From NCBI GenBank assembly GCA_030951065.1, contig JAUZQH010000002.1, forward strand, positions 1 through 19,407: a DNA stretch of 19,407 bases, given 5' to 3'. Under the pieces are notes generated by a model that was not told where the DNA came from, searched no databases, and saw only the letters and a list, made by a program, of their open reading frames with translations. Positions within the stretch are counted from its first letter, which is position 1; each line of letters begins with the position of its first letter. The DNA comes from Mariprofundus sp. GTDB lineage: Bacteria > Pseudomonadota > Zetaproteobacteria > Mariprofundales > Mariprofundaceae. Made by a program: the position numbers and the translations under genes. Shown piece by piece: positions 1 to 6,986 of this stretch.

Positions 1-342
1 TGCGAACTGGAAATCCACGCCGCCAACAACGCTTATTATGATATCGAACGCTTCGGTATCCATTTCACCGCCAGCCCCCGTTTTGCCGATATGTTACTGG
101 TAACCGGGCCTGTCACCCGCAATATGGAAACGGCCCTGAAAATGACGTTCGATGCCATGCCGCAGCCTGCGCTGGTGGTGGCTATGGGCGATTGCGCTGC
201 CAATTGCGGCGTATTCGGCAAGGACAATTATGCCATCGCCGGTGCGGTTGCCGATATTATTCCGGTGGATGTGGTGATTCACGGTTGCCCGCCGACACCC
301 ACTGATATTATTCGCGGCATTCTTCACGCCATCGGAGAATAA
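1..342 (+). CDS. NuoB/HycG-family Fe-S subunit of a complex I-like or group 4 hydrogenase-like complex (C-terminal fragment)
   Basis: The open frame enters from the left edge and gives the last 113 residues. The family (NADH-quinone oxidoreductase subunit B, hydrogenase-4/formate hydrogenlyase small subunit) carries one [4Fe-4S] cluster that passes electrons in a membrane-bound complex. Visible cluster Cys candidates are C1 (probably the second Cys of a CxxC-E motif cut by the edge), C65 in GDCAANC and C96 in GCPPTP. An extra Cys, C69, lies near the second motif. The sequence around residues 5-37 (HAANNAYYDIERFGI then LLVTGPV) is closer to HycG/HyfI-type subunits than to respiratory NuoB, as I remember the families. 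The partner genes would lie upstream, outside the window. Whether the complex is a hydrogenase or a complex I-like module cannot be decided without its large subunit. Confidence 0.85.
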   Translation, partial: CELEIHAANNAYYDIERFGIHFTASPRFADMLLVTGPVTRNMETALKMTFDAMPQPALVVAMGDCAANCGVFGKDNYAIAGAVADIIPVDVVIHGCPPTPTDIIRGILHAIGE

Positions 343-361
343 ACACTGCTGCACAGTGTTT
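341..361 (+). terminator. Hairpin after the Fe-S subunit gene, possible weak terminator
   Basis: An 8-bp perfect stem, AAACACTG (341-348) with CAGTGTTT (354-361), encloses a 5-nt loop and starts on the stop codon of the upstream gene. It is not followed by a T-tract (CCCGAC comes next). It may be a Rho-linked end or an mRNA-stabilising hairpin. The next 78 nt up to purD hold only a possible weak promoter (TTTCCG at 394-399, 17 nt, TGTAAT at 417-422) and the purD ribosome site GAGG at 431-434. Confidence 0.35.
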
Positions 362-439
362 CCCGACTTGCCTAAGTTTTTCAATCTCCTAGCTTTCCGC
401 TTTCTGTTGCAGGATATGTAATAGTCCAATGAGGTATCC

Positions 440-1714
440 ATGAAAGTTCTCGTAGTCGGTGGCGGTGGTCGTGAACACGCATTATGCTGGAAATTAAAGC
501 GTTCGCCTTCGGTTGGTGAAGTGGTGTGTGCGCCGGGAAATCCGGGCATTGCCGTTGAGGCGCGTTGTATGCCGGTCGGGGCGGAAGATATCGACGGGTT
601 GATGGCATTGGCGGCTGCCGAACAGCCTGATCTGGTCGTTGTCGGGCCGGAAGTGCCGCTGGTGGCAGGCTTGGGCAACCGCTTGCGTGAGAAAGGCTTT
701 GCTGTGTTCGGACCGGACAAGGCCGCTGCGAATCTGGAAGGCAGCAAATCATTCTCCAAACGCCTGATGCATGAAGCCGGTGTACCGACGGCACGTTTTG
801 AAGTGCATGTGAATATCGATGAAGCGATTGAGACAATCTGCAGCTGGGGTGCGCCGATTGTGGTCAAGGCATCGGGTCTGGCGGCTGGCAAGGGTGTGAT
901 TGTCGCCCAAACCGAAAAAGAGGCTATCGATGCGGTGCGTGATATGCTGGCCGGCAATGCATTCGGCGAGGCCGGAGCGCAGGTGGTGATTGAGGAGTGC
1001 CTGATCGGGGAAGAGGCCAGTTGTTTGTTTATTGTTTCCGGCGATACGATTGTGCCGCTGGCATCATCACAGGATCATAAAGCATTGCTGGAAGGAGATC
1101 AGGGACCGAATACCGGTGGTATGGGGGCCTATTCACCGGCGCCGTGTGTGACCGATGCTGTGGCGGATGAAATATTGGAAACCATTGCCCGGCCCATTAT
1201 CGCCGCTTTGAAAAAGAAGGGCGCCGAGTTTATCGGCACCCTGTACGCCGGTGTGATGTTGACTGATGATGGCCCGAAAACACTGGAGTTTAATGTACGC
1301 TTTGGTGATCCGGAATGCCAGCCGCTGATGCGTCGTTTGAAATCCGATCTGGGTGAAGTATTGCTCGCTGCTGCTGAAAAACGGCTGGATGGCATCGAAC
1401 TGGAATGGGAAGAAGGCTCAGCACTGTGCGTGGTCGTGGCATCCGACGGTTATCCGGGCAGCTTTGAAAAAGGCCAGCCCATTGGTGGTCTTGATGCGGT
1501 AGCCGCAGCGGGAACGACTGTATTTCATGCCGGCACTGCCGAAAAAGACGGCGTGATTGTGAATGCCGGTGGCCGTGTGCTGGGCGTAACCGCCGTGGCA
1601 CCTACGGTTCGGGAAGCACAACAAACAGTTTACCATGCCCTGGAATATCTGGATTGGCCGGGCGGATTTTATCGACAGGATATTGGCTATCGCGCTGTCG
1701 AAAGGGAGAGTTGA
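440..1714 (+). CDS. purD: Phosphoribosylamine-glycine ligase (GAR synthetase)
   Basis: This is the ATP-dependent ligase joining glycine to 5-phosphoribosylamine, an early step of cytosolic de novo purine synthesis. The 424-residue length is normal for a monofunctional PurD. The N-terminal Rossmann-like domain opens with VLVVGGGGREHAL (residues 3-15) and has VVGPEVPLVAGL at 67-78. The ATP-grasp core has PIVVKASGLAAGKGV at 139-153, the loop GPNTGGMGAYSP at 222-233 and the metal-site region EFNVRFGDPECQ at 283-294. A C-terminal barrel domain follows. The ATG at 440 is preceded by GAGG at 431-434, 5 nt away. purE begins at the very next base after the TGA, so the two are probably co-translated. 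No purM, purN or purK is visible, so the rest of the pathway is elsewhere. Confidence 0.97.
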   Translation: MKVLVVGGGGREHALCWKLKRSPSVGEVVCAPGNPGIAVEARCMPVGAEDIDGLMALAAAEQPDLVVVGPEVPLVAGLGNRLREKGFAVFGPDKAAANLEGSKSFSKRLMHEAGVPTARFEVHVNIDEAIETICSWGAPIVVKASGLAAGKGVIVAQTEKEAIDAVRDMLAGNAFGEAGAQVVIEECLIGEEASCLFIVSGDTIVPLASSQDHKALLEGDQGPNTGGMGAYSPAPCVTDAVADEILETIARPIIAALKKKGAEFIGTLYAGVMLTDDGPKTLEFNVRFGDPECQPLMRRLKSDLGEVLLAAAEKRLDGIELEWEEGSALCVVVASDGYPGSFEKGQPIGGLDAVAAAGTTVFHAGTAEKDGVIVNAGGRVLGVTAVAPTVREAQQTVYHALEYLDWPGGFYRQDIGYRAVERES

Positions 1715-2188
1715 GTGGAACCTTTGGATGTATTGATATTGATGGGAAGTAAATCTGACCGGCCGATTATGCAGAAAGCCGAGGCTGTGCTTGATGAGTT
1801 CGGCGTGGCATATAAAACCCTGATCCGTTCTGCTCACAGGACGCCGGAGGCAACGGAGCAGGCGGTCAGAGATGCCGAAGCCGCCGGTTGTAAGGTGTTT
1901 ATTTGCGCAGCCGGAATGGCAGCGCATCTGGCTGGTGTGGTTTGCTCCAAAACCGTGAAACCGGTCATTGGCGTACCCATTGCTTCAGGCCCGTTACAGG
2001 GTGAGGACGCACTGCATTCCACGGTGATGATGCCGCCGGGATTGCCGGTGGCGACTGTTGGTATCAACGGTGCCAGGAATGCCGGCCTGCTGGCCGTGCA
2101 GATGCTGGCCCAGAATGATGAAACACTGACCCGGCTATTGAAGGCTGACCGAATAGCGCAGGCCGAGGCCATTCTTTCTGAGGTATAA
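1715..2188 (+). CDS. purE: 5-(carboxyamino)imidazole ribonucleotide mutase, PurE class I
   Basis: PurE interconverts N5-CAIR and CAIR in purine synthesis. The 157-residue protein has the nucleotide-phosphate loop MGSKSDRPIMQKA (10-22), SAHRTPE (39-45) with the conserved His of the family, GMAAHLAGVV (67-76) and the PLQGEDALHSTVMMPPG segment (93-109). The overall layout fits the bacterial class I mutase that works with PurK. PurK is not in the window. The start is GTG at 1715, directly after the purD stop, with AGGGAGAG at 1703-1710 as ribosome site. The downstream hairpin at 2209-2226 may end or attenuate the purDE message. Confidence 0.95.
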   Translation: MEPLDVLILMGSKSDRPIMQKAEAVLDEFGVAYKTLIRSAHRTPEATEQAVRDAEAAGCKVFICAAGMAAHLAGVVCSKTVKPVIGVPIASGPLQGEDALHSTVMMPPGLPVATVGINGARNAGLLAVQMLAQNDETLTRLLKADRIAQAEAILSEV

Positions 2189-2208
2189 TCAAACCCGGGG
2201 TAAACTGG

Positions 2209-2230
2209 CAGCGCTGCGAAGCGCTGTTTT
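2209..2230 (+). terminator. Hairpin with short T-run at the purE / TsaC-like junction
   Basis: A 6-bp GC-rich stem CAGCGC (2209-2214) / GCGCTG (2221-2226) with a 6-nt loop is followed by TTTT (2227-2230). It resembles a short intrinsic terminator or attenuator for purDE. It overlaps the TTG proposed as start of the next gene and the conserved helix apparently encoded before it, so it may control that gene instead. The stem is short and the T-run is only four, so this is tentative. Confidence 0.35.
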
Positions 2231-2744
2231 GCTCAGGCAGGGCGGGCTGCTTGCACATCATACCGCAACGCTGCCCGGCGTTGCCGGCAATCCGAATTCT
2301 CCAGCATCTATCGCTAAACTCATCCGGTTCAAACAACGTTCAGGGCCATTCCTGCTGCTGGCTGATTCGATTGCAACGGCAATGTCGCTGGCGCGGTTTC
2401 ACTCTCCGGAACTCAGACGTCAGGCCCGGACTGTATGGCCGGGAGCGGTGACGCTGATGTTTGCCGCCAGGCCCGGGTTACCGTCATGTTGTTATCATAA
2501 AGGCATGATTGCGGTGCGAGTGGATGGCAGTGTGCAGACACGCCAGCTGGCCGCAGCATGCGGTGGGCTGGTCATCTCCAGCAGCCTGAACCGCAAAGGG
2601 AAAAAGCCATCACAGTCGGATTTAACATACGCCATGCGTTTGCACCGTTTTGGCCTCACTTGCCTTGCCGGGGAGGCGTTTTCCGGCAAAGCCTCATCGA
2701 TATTACGTGTATGGCGCAATGATTCCACCATAATCCGGCCATGA
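2229..2744 (+). CDS. Divergent TsaC/YrdC/Sua5-like protein (threonylcarbamoyl-AMP synthase fold)
   Basis: The family makes threonylcarbamoyl-AMP for the t6A modification of ANN-decoding tRNAs. Alignment by eye to E. coli TsaC matches the fold in order: GGLLAHHTAT for the usual GGVIAYPTE, AKLIRFKQR for the basic KxR motif, VWPGAVTLMF for WPGPVTFVF, GMIAVRVD for the S/G-LAVRV strand, and GLVISSSLN for LVSTSAN. The PT-x-T signature and the usual KPL after KxR are lost, so activity is uncertain. Start choice is difficult. TTG at 2229 leaves only four residues before the GG. The upstream in-frame codons from CTG 2205 (LAALRSAVLLRQGG) look like the family's first helix, and GGGG at 2197-2200 is a possible ribosome site for that CTG. 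No ATG exists in frame between the upstream TAG at 2154 and here. It may be a paralogue of a canonical TsaC elsewhere, or a decaying copy. Confidence 0.7.
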   Translation: MLRQGGLLAHHTATLPGVAGNPNSPASIAKLIRFKQRSGPFLLLADSIATAMSLARFHSPELRRQARTVWPGAVTLMFAARPGLPSCCYHKGMIAVRVDGSVQTRQLAAACGGLVISSSLNRKGKKPSQSDLTYAMRLHRFGLTCLAGEAFSGKASSILRVWRNDSTIIRP

Positions 2745-2758
2745 CGCAGCAATGATGA

Positions 2759-3037
2759 ATGGCTAACATGCCGCGCATGCAAACTTTACCCGATCTATTG
2801 AAATCACTGTGGCAGCGCATCGGCTCGATGTCGCTGGCTATTATTCTTCTCGTAGTACTGTCGATCGCATCGGTGATTGGCACGGTGCTGCTGCAAAATC
2901 AGGACCAGGCTGATTATCTGCAGCAGTTCGGGCCGTTGTGGTACTGGGTGTTCCGTTCGCTGGGCCTGTTTGATATGTACCATACATGGTGGTTCATGAG
3001 CATGCTCGGTTTTTTGATGGTGTCGCTGTCATCATGA
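2759..3037 (+). CDS. resB: Cytochrome c biogenesis protein ResB, N-terminal part ending at an in-frame TGA
   Basis: ResB (also named CcsB or Ccs1) pairs with CcsA to move haem across the membrane and ligate it to apocytochrome c in System II. These 92 residues hold the first two membrane segments: about 20-42 (SLAIILLVVLSIASVIGTVLL) and about 68-90, including the family motif YHTWWF. The frame stops at TGA 3035-3037 and continues in the same frame for 473 more residues of clear ResB sequence, so this is the front of a full-length gene of about 566 codons. Start ATG 2759 follows the TsaC-like stop by 14 nt with no good ribosome site. ATG 2768 or 2777 are alternatives. Alone, this piece lacks the large periplasmic domain and should not function. 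Confidence 0.85.
   Translation: MANMPRMQTLPDLLKSLWQRIGSMSLAIILLVVLSIASVIGTVLLQNQDQADYLQQFGPLWYWVFRSLGLFDMYHTWWFMSMLGFLMVSLSS
3035..3037 (+). other. In-frame TGA at the position of a conserved Cys in resB
   Basis: The reading is MVSLSS-TGA-LWRTVPKMLKEM. ResB proteins as I remember them read like VSTSLC-xx-RNAPKMLKEM here, so the TGA falls on the Cys codon (TGT or TGC in relatives) with no frame change on either side. TGA is an ordinary stop in this genome (purD, the TsaC-like gene, proB, rlmH and others end with it), so a global recode of TGA is excluded. Explanations are a base-call or assembly error, a new nonsense mutation, or local readthrough or selenocysteine. Confidence 0.75.
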
Positions 3038-4459
3038 TTGTGGCGCACTGTACCGAAAATGCTCAAGGAAATGCGCACGCGCAAAGCCACCGTGGCCGAA
3101 AAGTCCCTGAAGCGATTCCAGTATCTGCATGACTGGAGGCTGCCTGCGGAAATGGATATTGCGCATGTGCAGCAGACTTTCCGAAAACGCCTTCGGGGCT
3201 GGGAGTTTAGAGAAGCAGAACAGGATGGCGTGCAATATATTCGTGCCGATAAAGGACGCTGGAATAAATGGGGCTATATTCTGGTGCATTCAGCGATTCT
3301 GGTTATTCTTGTCGGTGGCTGGATGGGTTCGGAGTACGGATTCCGCGGTAATATGGCGGTGCCCGAAGGCCAGTCAGAGAGTGAAATTTCCTTCCTGCAG
3401 GGTACGGAAACAGGGCATTTGAAAATGCCGTTTGAAGTGCGCTGTAACAGTTTTTCGATCGATTTCTTTCCGACCGGAGCTCCCAAGGAGTTCCGCAGTA
3501 ACCTGACCATTATCGATAACGGCAAGGAAGTACTGACCAGCGATATTATCGTCAATGAGCCGCTGTACTATAAAGGTGTGCGAATTTATCAGGCCAGTTT
3601 CGGTGATGGGGGTTCGGATATCACCTTCAAGCTGTTTCATATGGATGGCTCGGAGAAGATCAGCTATGCCAAGGTGCAGGTCTATAAAACATGGAAGGAT
3701 GAAAAGACCGGCACGTCGATCAAGGTGACCGACTTCAAGCCGTACAATGTCGAGAATATGGCCAATCCGGGGGAGCCCAAAGATTTTCAGGATCTGGGTC
3801 CTGCGGTTGAATATGAGCTGCGCGGCCCCGGTTTGAAGCCGGTCAAGATCAAGGCGTTCATGAATCCGTTTATAGATGCCAAAGGTGTTAATCAGGGTTC
3901 GTTTTTGATGGTGTCCCTGACCGGTGACAAACAAGACTACAAACCGGTGGCGCTGGGGCTGGATTTGACCAATCCGGTGGAGTGGAAGCTGTTTCATGCT
4001 TTTATGCGGCAGCTGGCCGTAGTCGGCAAACAATCCAAACAGGCCAATTTGACCGCATTTAAAAAGGCGATGGCCGAAGTGTTTGGCGAAGGTAATCGAC
4101 CGGAAGGTTTCCAGGCCATGGCCATGCGTACCTTACAGGCGATCAATATGTTGTCAGCTCTGCCTTGGCCGTTGCTGCCGATGCTGGACGATTTCGATCA
4201 GCATTATTACACCGGCCTGCAGCTGGCCAAGGATCCGGGCATGAATGTTGTCTGGTTTGGCAGCGCCATGCTGGTGATTGGCCTGTGCATCATGTTCTAT
4301 ATGCCGCATCGCAAACTGTGGTTGATTGTCAGACCTGTATCGGGTGCTTTGCACATCAGTCTGGCGGGTATGGCAAATCGCAATCACCTTGTTTTTAATC
4401 AGGCTTTTAATGATATATTCACACAACTTGATAAGGATTTCGCCCAGGGTAAATCCTGA
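3038..4459 (+). CDS. resB: Cytochrome c biogenesis protein ResB, remainder downstream of the in-frame TGA
   Basis: This is the remaining 473 residues of ResB, in the same frame as the segment ending at 3037. It contains the cytoplasmic linker, the third membrane segment around 80-95 (GYILVHSAILVILVGGW, with the conserved haem-related His at 84), a long periplasmic domain (about 100-400), and the last membrane segment at about 402-422 (NVVWFGSAMLVIGLCIMFYM) followed by PHRKLW with His 424. No other stop or frameshift is present. If translated alone, it could begin at TTG 3038 or ATG 3059, but neither has a convincing ribosome site. ccsA follows 58 nt downstream and is the functional partner. 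Confidence 0.88.
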   Translation: MWRTVPKMLKEMRTRKATVAEKSLKRFQYLHDWRLPAEMDIAHVQQTFRKRLRGWEFREAEQDGVQYIRADKGRWNKWGYILVHSAILVILVGGWMGSEYGFRGNMAVPEGQSESEISFLQGTETGHLKMPFEVRCNSFSIDFFPTGAPKEFRSNLTIIDNGKEVLTSDIIVNEPLYYKGVRIYQASFGDGGSDITFKLFHMDGSEKISYAKVQVYKTWKDEKTGTSIKVTDFKPYNVENMANPGEPKDFQDLGPAVEYELRGPGLKPVKIKAFMNPFIDAKGVNQGSFLMVSLTGDKQDYKPVALGLDLTNPVEWKLFHAFMRQLAVVGKQSKQANLTAFKKAMAEVFGEGNRPEGFQAMAMRTLQAINMLSALPWPLLPMLDDFDQHYYTGLQLAKDPGMNVVWFGSAMLVIGLCIMFYMPHRKLWLIVRPVSGALHISLAGMANRNHLVFNQAFNDIFTQLDKDFAQGKS

Positions 4460-4517
4460 ACACTGTAGGTGATCAACCCCGTAGGGCGACCTTGGGAAAT
4501 GAATAGAGGAGAAGTTT

Positions 4518-5762
4518 ATGACTGCTACGACTGCTGAAACCGGTTTTGCGACCATGCTAAATCAGGGGCGATGGGCATGGATGCGCTTTACAGCCTATCT
4601 TGGCGCGATGGCGGGCATTGCTGCTATGGCCATGTATGGTTCTTCAGGTGCGTATGAAGAAAATGCCTTTTTGTATCAGATATTAAGTATGAAAGGCTTG
4701 CTATGGGGTGGAACTGGCGCGCTGGCCGGGTGCGGCCTGGCTGTTGTTGCAAGTACCCTCAAGCCAACACTGCTGGAGACCAAAATGGCGCGTAATACGG
4801 TGCCATGGCTGGATGGCTTCGTCTTGATGGTCATACTGGCTTCTATCTGGGCGCTGTTCGAACCGAGCCAGAGCCAGATTTCCTATCAGGATCAGTCCAA
4901 TCTGTTTGCCGGTCGTGTTATTATGGCGATGAATGTGATCTTTATCTTTTCGGCTGTATCCTATATCGCGTATCTGTTTGCGCCGGAGTCATTTATCGGT
5001 CGTATCGCCACCTGGTCTGCCTATGCCGGCATCTATCTTGGCGGTTCAGCGTTATTGTTGCGCTGGCATGAGTCCTATCTGTTTGATATGGAAATCGGCC
5101 ATGCGCCGGTATCCAATCTGTATGAAGTCTTTATCCTGCTATTCTGTATTACTGCGGCGGTTTATCTGGCGCTGGAGAAACGTTACCAGGCCAAGGCTAT
5201 GGGGGCGTTTGTTCTTACGCTGGTATCCGTCGGTGTGTTTTTCGGTATCTGGCTGGATTCCGTCGGTCAGGGCGATATCAAACCGCTGGTTCCCGCGCTA
5301 CAATCCTACTGGATGAAGATTCATGTGCCGATGAATTTTGTCGGTTACGGTTCCTTTGCAGTGGCATGTGGTGCAGGGATGGCTTATCTGGTTCGTTATC
5401 GTCTTGAAGCGAGTGGCGGCAAATCAAAAATGCTGGCGATTTTCCCATCACTGGAGCAACTGGACCAGCTGGCTTACAAAGCTGTGGCGATCGGATTCCC
5501 TGCTTTCACACTGGCAACGATTCTGGGAGCTGCATGGGCTGCTGAAGCATGGGGTGGCTATTGGTCATGGGATCCAAAAGAAACATGGGCTCTTATTTTA
5601 TGGCTGATCTATGGTGCTTATCTGCACGCCCGCGTTTCACATGGCTGGCATGGCAAGGCACTGGCCTGGTGGGCTGTAGCCGGGTTCCTGGTGACGGTAT
5701 TCTGCTTCCTTGGCGTGAATATGTATCTTTCCGGCTTGCATTCATACGGTCGTCTCACATAA
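4518..5762 (+). CDS. ccsA: Cytochrome c biogenesis protein CcsA (ResC), haem exporter/lyase subunit
   Basis: CcsA is the multi-pass membrane protein that, with ResB, handles haem and attaches it to CxxCH motifs of c-type cytochromes outside the membrane. The 414-residue protein has about eight hydrophobic segments. The tryptophan-rich WWD haem-handling motif is WGGYWSWDPKETW at 345-357. Flanking family landmarks are APVSNLYE (196-203), LQSYWMKIHV (261-270, His 269) and GVNMYLSGLHSYG (399-411, His 408). The ATG at 4518 has a strong ribosome site, GAGGAGAAG at 4506-4514. The N-terminal extension, with membrane segments at about 25-40, 60-80 and 98-114 before the core domain, resembles proteobacterial versions. 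Presence of this pair implies System II rather than the CcmA-H system for at least one set of cytochromes. Confidence 0.95.
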   Translation: MTATTAETGFATMLNQGRWAWMRFTAYLGAMAGIAAMAMYGSSGAYEENAFLYQILSMKGLLWGGTGALAGCGLAVVASTLKPTLLETKMARNTVPWLDGFVLMVILASIWALFEPSQSQISYQDQSNLFAGRVIMAMNVIFIFSAVSYIAYLFAPESFIGRIATWSAYAGIYLGGSALLLRWHESYLFDMEIGHAPVSNLYEVFILLFCITAAVYLALEKRYQAKAMGAFVLTLVSVGVFFGIWLDSVGQGDIKPLVPALQSYWMKIHVPMNFVGYGSFAVACGAGMAYLVRYRLEASGGKSKMLAIFPSLEQLDQLAYKAVAIGFPAFTLATILGAAWAAEAWGGYWSWDPKETWALILWLIYGAYLHARVSHGWHGKALAWWAVAGFLVTVFCFLGVNMYLSGLHSYGRLT

Positions 5763-5782
5763 GTCACATTCCTGTGTTATCA

Positions 5783-5949
5783 TTGCCCCCAAGCTAGGGT
5801 TACGCTGATTCGCAGGCTACCTTGCAGGCCATGGATGGCCTGCCCAAACCAGGGGCTGCAAGTGTCTGGTTTGTAAGCGGGGGTAAAACCATGCTTTTGC
5901 CCGAGTGAACTGATTTTTTTCCGGAGGGGAATAAATCAGTATCTCCCTC
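5783..5949 (+). ncRNA. Candidate structured leader RNA (possible riboswitch/attenuator) upstream of galU
   Basis: The 200-bp gap between ccsA and galU holds no ORF of note but is packed with complementary segments. P1 pairs TTGCCCCC (5783-5790) with GGGGGTAA (5879-5886). P2 pairs 5790-5797 with 5817-5824, with one mismatch. P3 is a near-perfect 20-bp palindrome at 5824-5843. P4 pairs CAAACCAG (5845-5852) with CTGGTTTG (5866-5873). P1 would close P2-P4 into a cloverleaf-like junction. P5 pairs GGGTAAAA (5881-5888) with TTTTGCCC (5895-5902) and shares bases with P1, so the two exclude each other. P6 is a hairpin of about 13 bp, 5909-5922 with 5927-5940, containing T7 and a GGAGGGG stretch. I could not match it to a known riboswitch class. 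A start of transcription near 5790 is possible (TATCAT at 5778-5783) but the -35 region is poor. Confidence 0.5.
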
Positions 5950-5962
5950 AAGGGGCCTTATA

Positions 5963-6835
5963 TTGAAGCCATTACGTAAAATTATCTTTCCGGCTGCAGG
6001 TATGGGGACGCGGTTCCTGCCTGCAACGAAAGCCAGCCCGAAAGAAATGCTGACGATTGTTGATAAACCGCTGATTCAGTACGGCGTTGAAGAAGCGTTG
6101 GCGGCCGGTATGGAACAGATTATTATGATTACCGGTCGCGGCAAACGCGCTATCGAGGATCATTTTGATATTTCGGCCGAGCTGGAAGCCAACCTGAAAA
6201 GTGCCGGCAAGGAAAAACTTTATAAAAAAGTATCTTATGTCGCACGTATGGCCGAAGTGATTTATGTACGTCAGAAACAGGCGATGGGACTCGGGCATGC
6301 TGTCCTCTGCGCCCGTCACTGGGTTGCAGATGAAGCCTTTGGCGTTTCGCTGGCAGATGAATTGATTATACACGACAAGCCTGCCATGCAGCAATTGCGC
6401 GAGGTATATGAACAAACAGGTTGCTCGGTACTTGGTTTAATGCAGGTACCCGCCGATCAGGTTTTCAAATATGGAATTGTTGATTATCAGGCTGATGAAA
6501 ATGGTCTCCTCAGATTGACGGATATGGTTGAAAAGCCGGCACCGGAAGATGCGCCATCGAATATGGCTATTGTAGGGCGATACATTTTTACGCCACGACT
6601 GATGGAACTGTTACGTGAAACCAGGCCGGGTAGCGGCGGCGAAATTCAGCTGACTGATGCGATTGCGGTACTGGCAAAAGAAGAGCCTGTGTACGGGGTC
6701 CTGCTTGAGGGTCAGCGTTTTGATGCCGGGAATCCGGAGGGCTTTTTACTGGCGAATACCCTGCTCGGGCTCCAGCATGAGCAATACGGAAAAGCATTGC
6801 GGCAGGCGCTTAAGGAAGTGCTGAACAAACCATGA
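5963..6835 (+). CDS. galU: UTP-glucose-1-phosphate uridylyltransferase
   Basis: GalU makes UDP-glucose from UTP and glucose-1-phosphate, the donor for LPS, capsule and other glucans. The 290-residue protein has the nucleotidyltransferase signature FPAAGMGTRFLPATKASPKE (9-28), the VDKPLIQYGVEEA segment (33-45), GLGHAVLCA (109-117), the metal-site strand LADEL (130-134, Asp 132), VEKP (189-192) and GEIQLTDAI (226-234). The start is TTG at 5963, preceded by AAGGGG at 5950-5955 at good spacing. No ATG at the right place exists. Its 200-bp structured leader separates it from ccsA and suggests independent control. The C-terminal FDAGNPEGFLLAN (253-265) replaces the more common D-C/V-G-D/S-KLGYL form, a mild divergence. 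Confidence 0.95.
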   Translation: MKPLRKIIFPAAGMGTRFLPATKASPKEMLTIVDKPLIQYGVEEALAAGMEQIIMITGRGKRAIEDHFDISAELEANLKSAGKEKLYKKVSYVARMAEVIYVRQKQAMGLGHAVLCARHWVADEAFGVSLADELIIHDKPAMQQLREVYEQTGCSVLGLMQVPADQVFKYGIVDYQADENGLLRLTDMVEKPAPEDAPSNMAIVGRYIFTPRLMELLRETRPGSGGEIQLTDAIAVLAKEEPVYGVLLEGQRFDAGNPEGFLLANTLLGLQHEQYGKALRQALKEVLNKP

Positions 6836-6986
6836 TCCGCGATGCCGCATGTAAAATGAATGATTTCAGCGTTAAAGATTTGAGCCATAGCAGTGCTATG
6901 CCTTGCTGTCTTTGCCTTGAATTCATCCATTCTCCATTGCCGTCTGATCGAACCGGATTTACTCATAACTTCTCTGAAGAACACTT

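Noticed and set aside
94..957. 287-residue open frame on the minus strand
   Set aside because: It lies antisense over the Fe-S subunit gene and purD, crosses their boundary, shows no family motif and has biased composition typical of a shadow frame.
3038..3080. Selenocysteine insertion element after the resB TGA
   Set aside because: A 7-bp stem with a bulge can be drawn, but the 24-nt loop is too large and lacks a recognisable bSECIS apical loop. Not called as a SECIS, only noted with the TGA.
3374..4033. 219-residue minus-strand open frame inside resB
   Set aside because: A shadow of the ResB periplasmic domain with no recognisable domain or ribosome site.
5783..5949. Assignment of the galU leader to guanidine-I (ykkC) or c-di-GMP riboswitches
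   Set aside because: CTAGGGTTACG and GCCCGAG recall ykkC segments, but the required ACUGGUCCGAGAG core is missing. The c-di-GMP-I consensus blocks are also absent.
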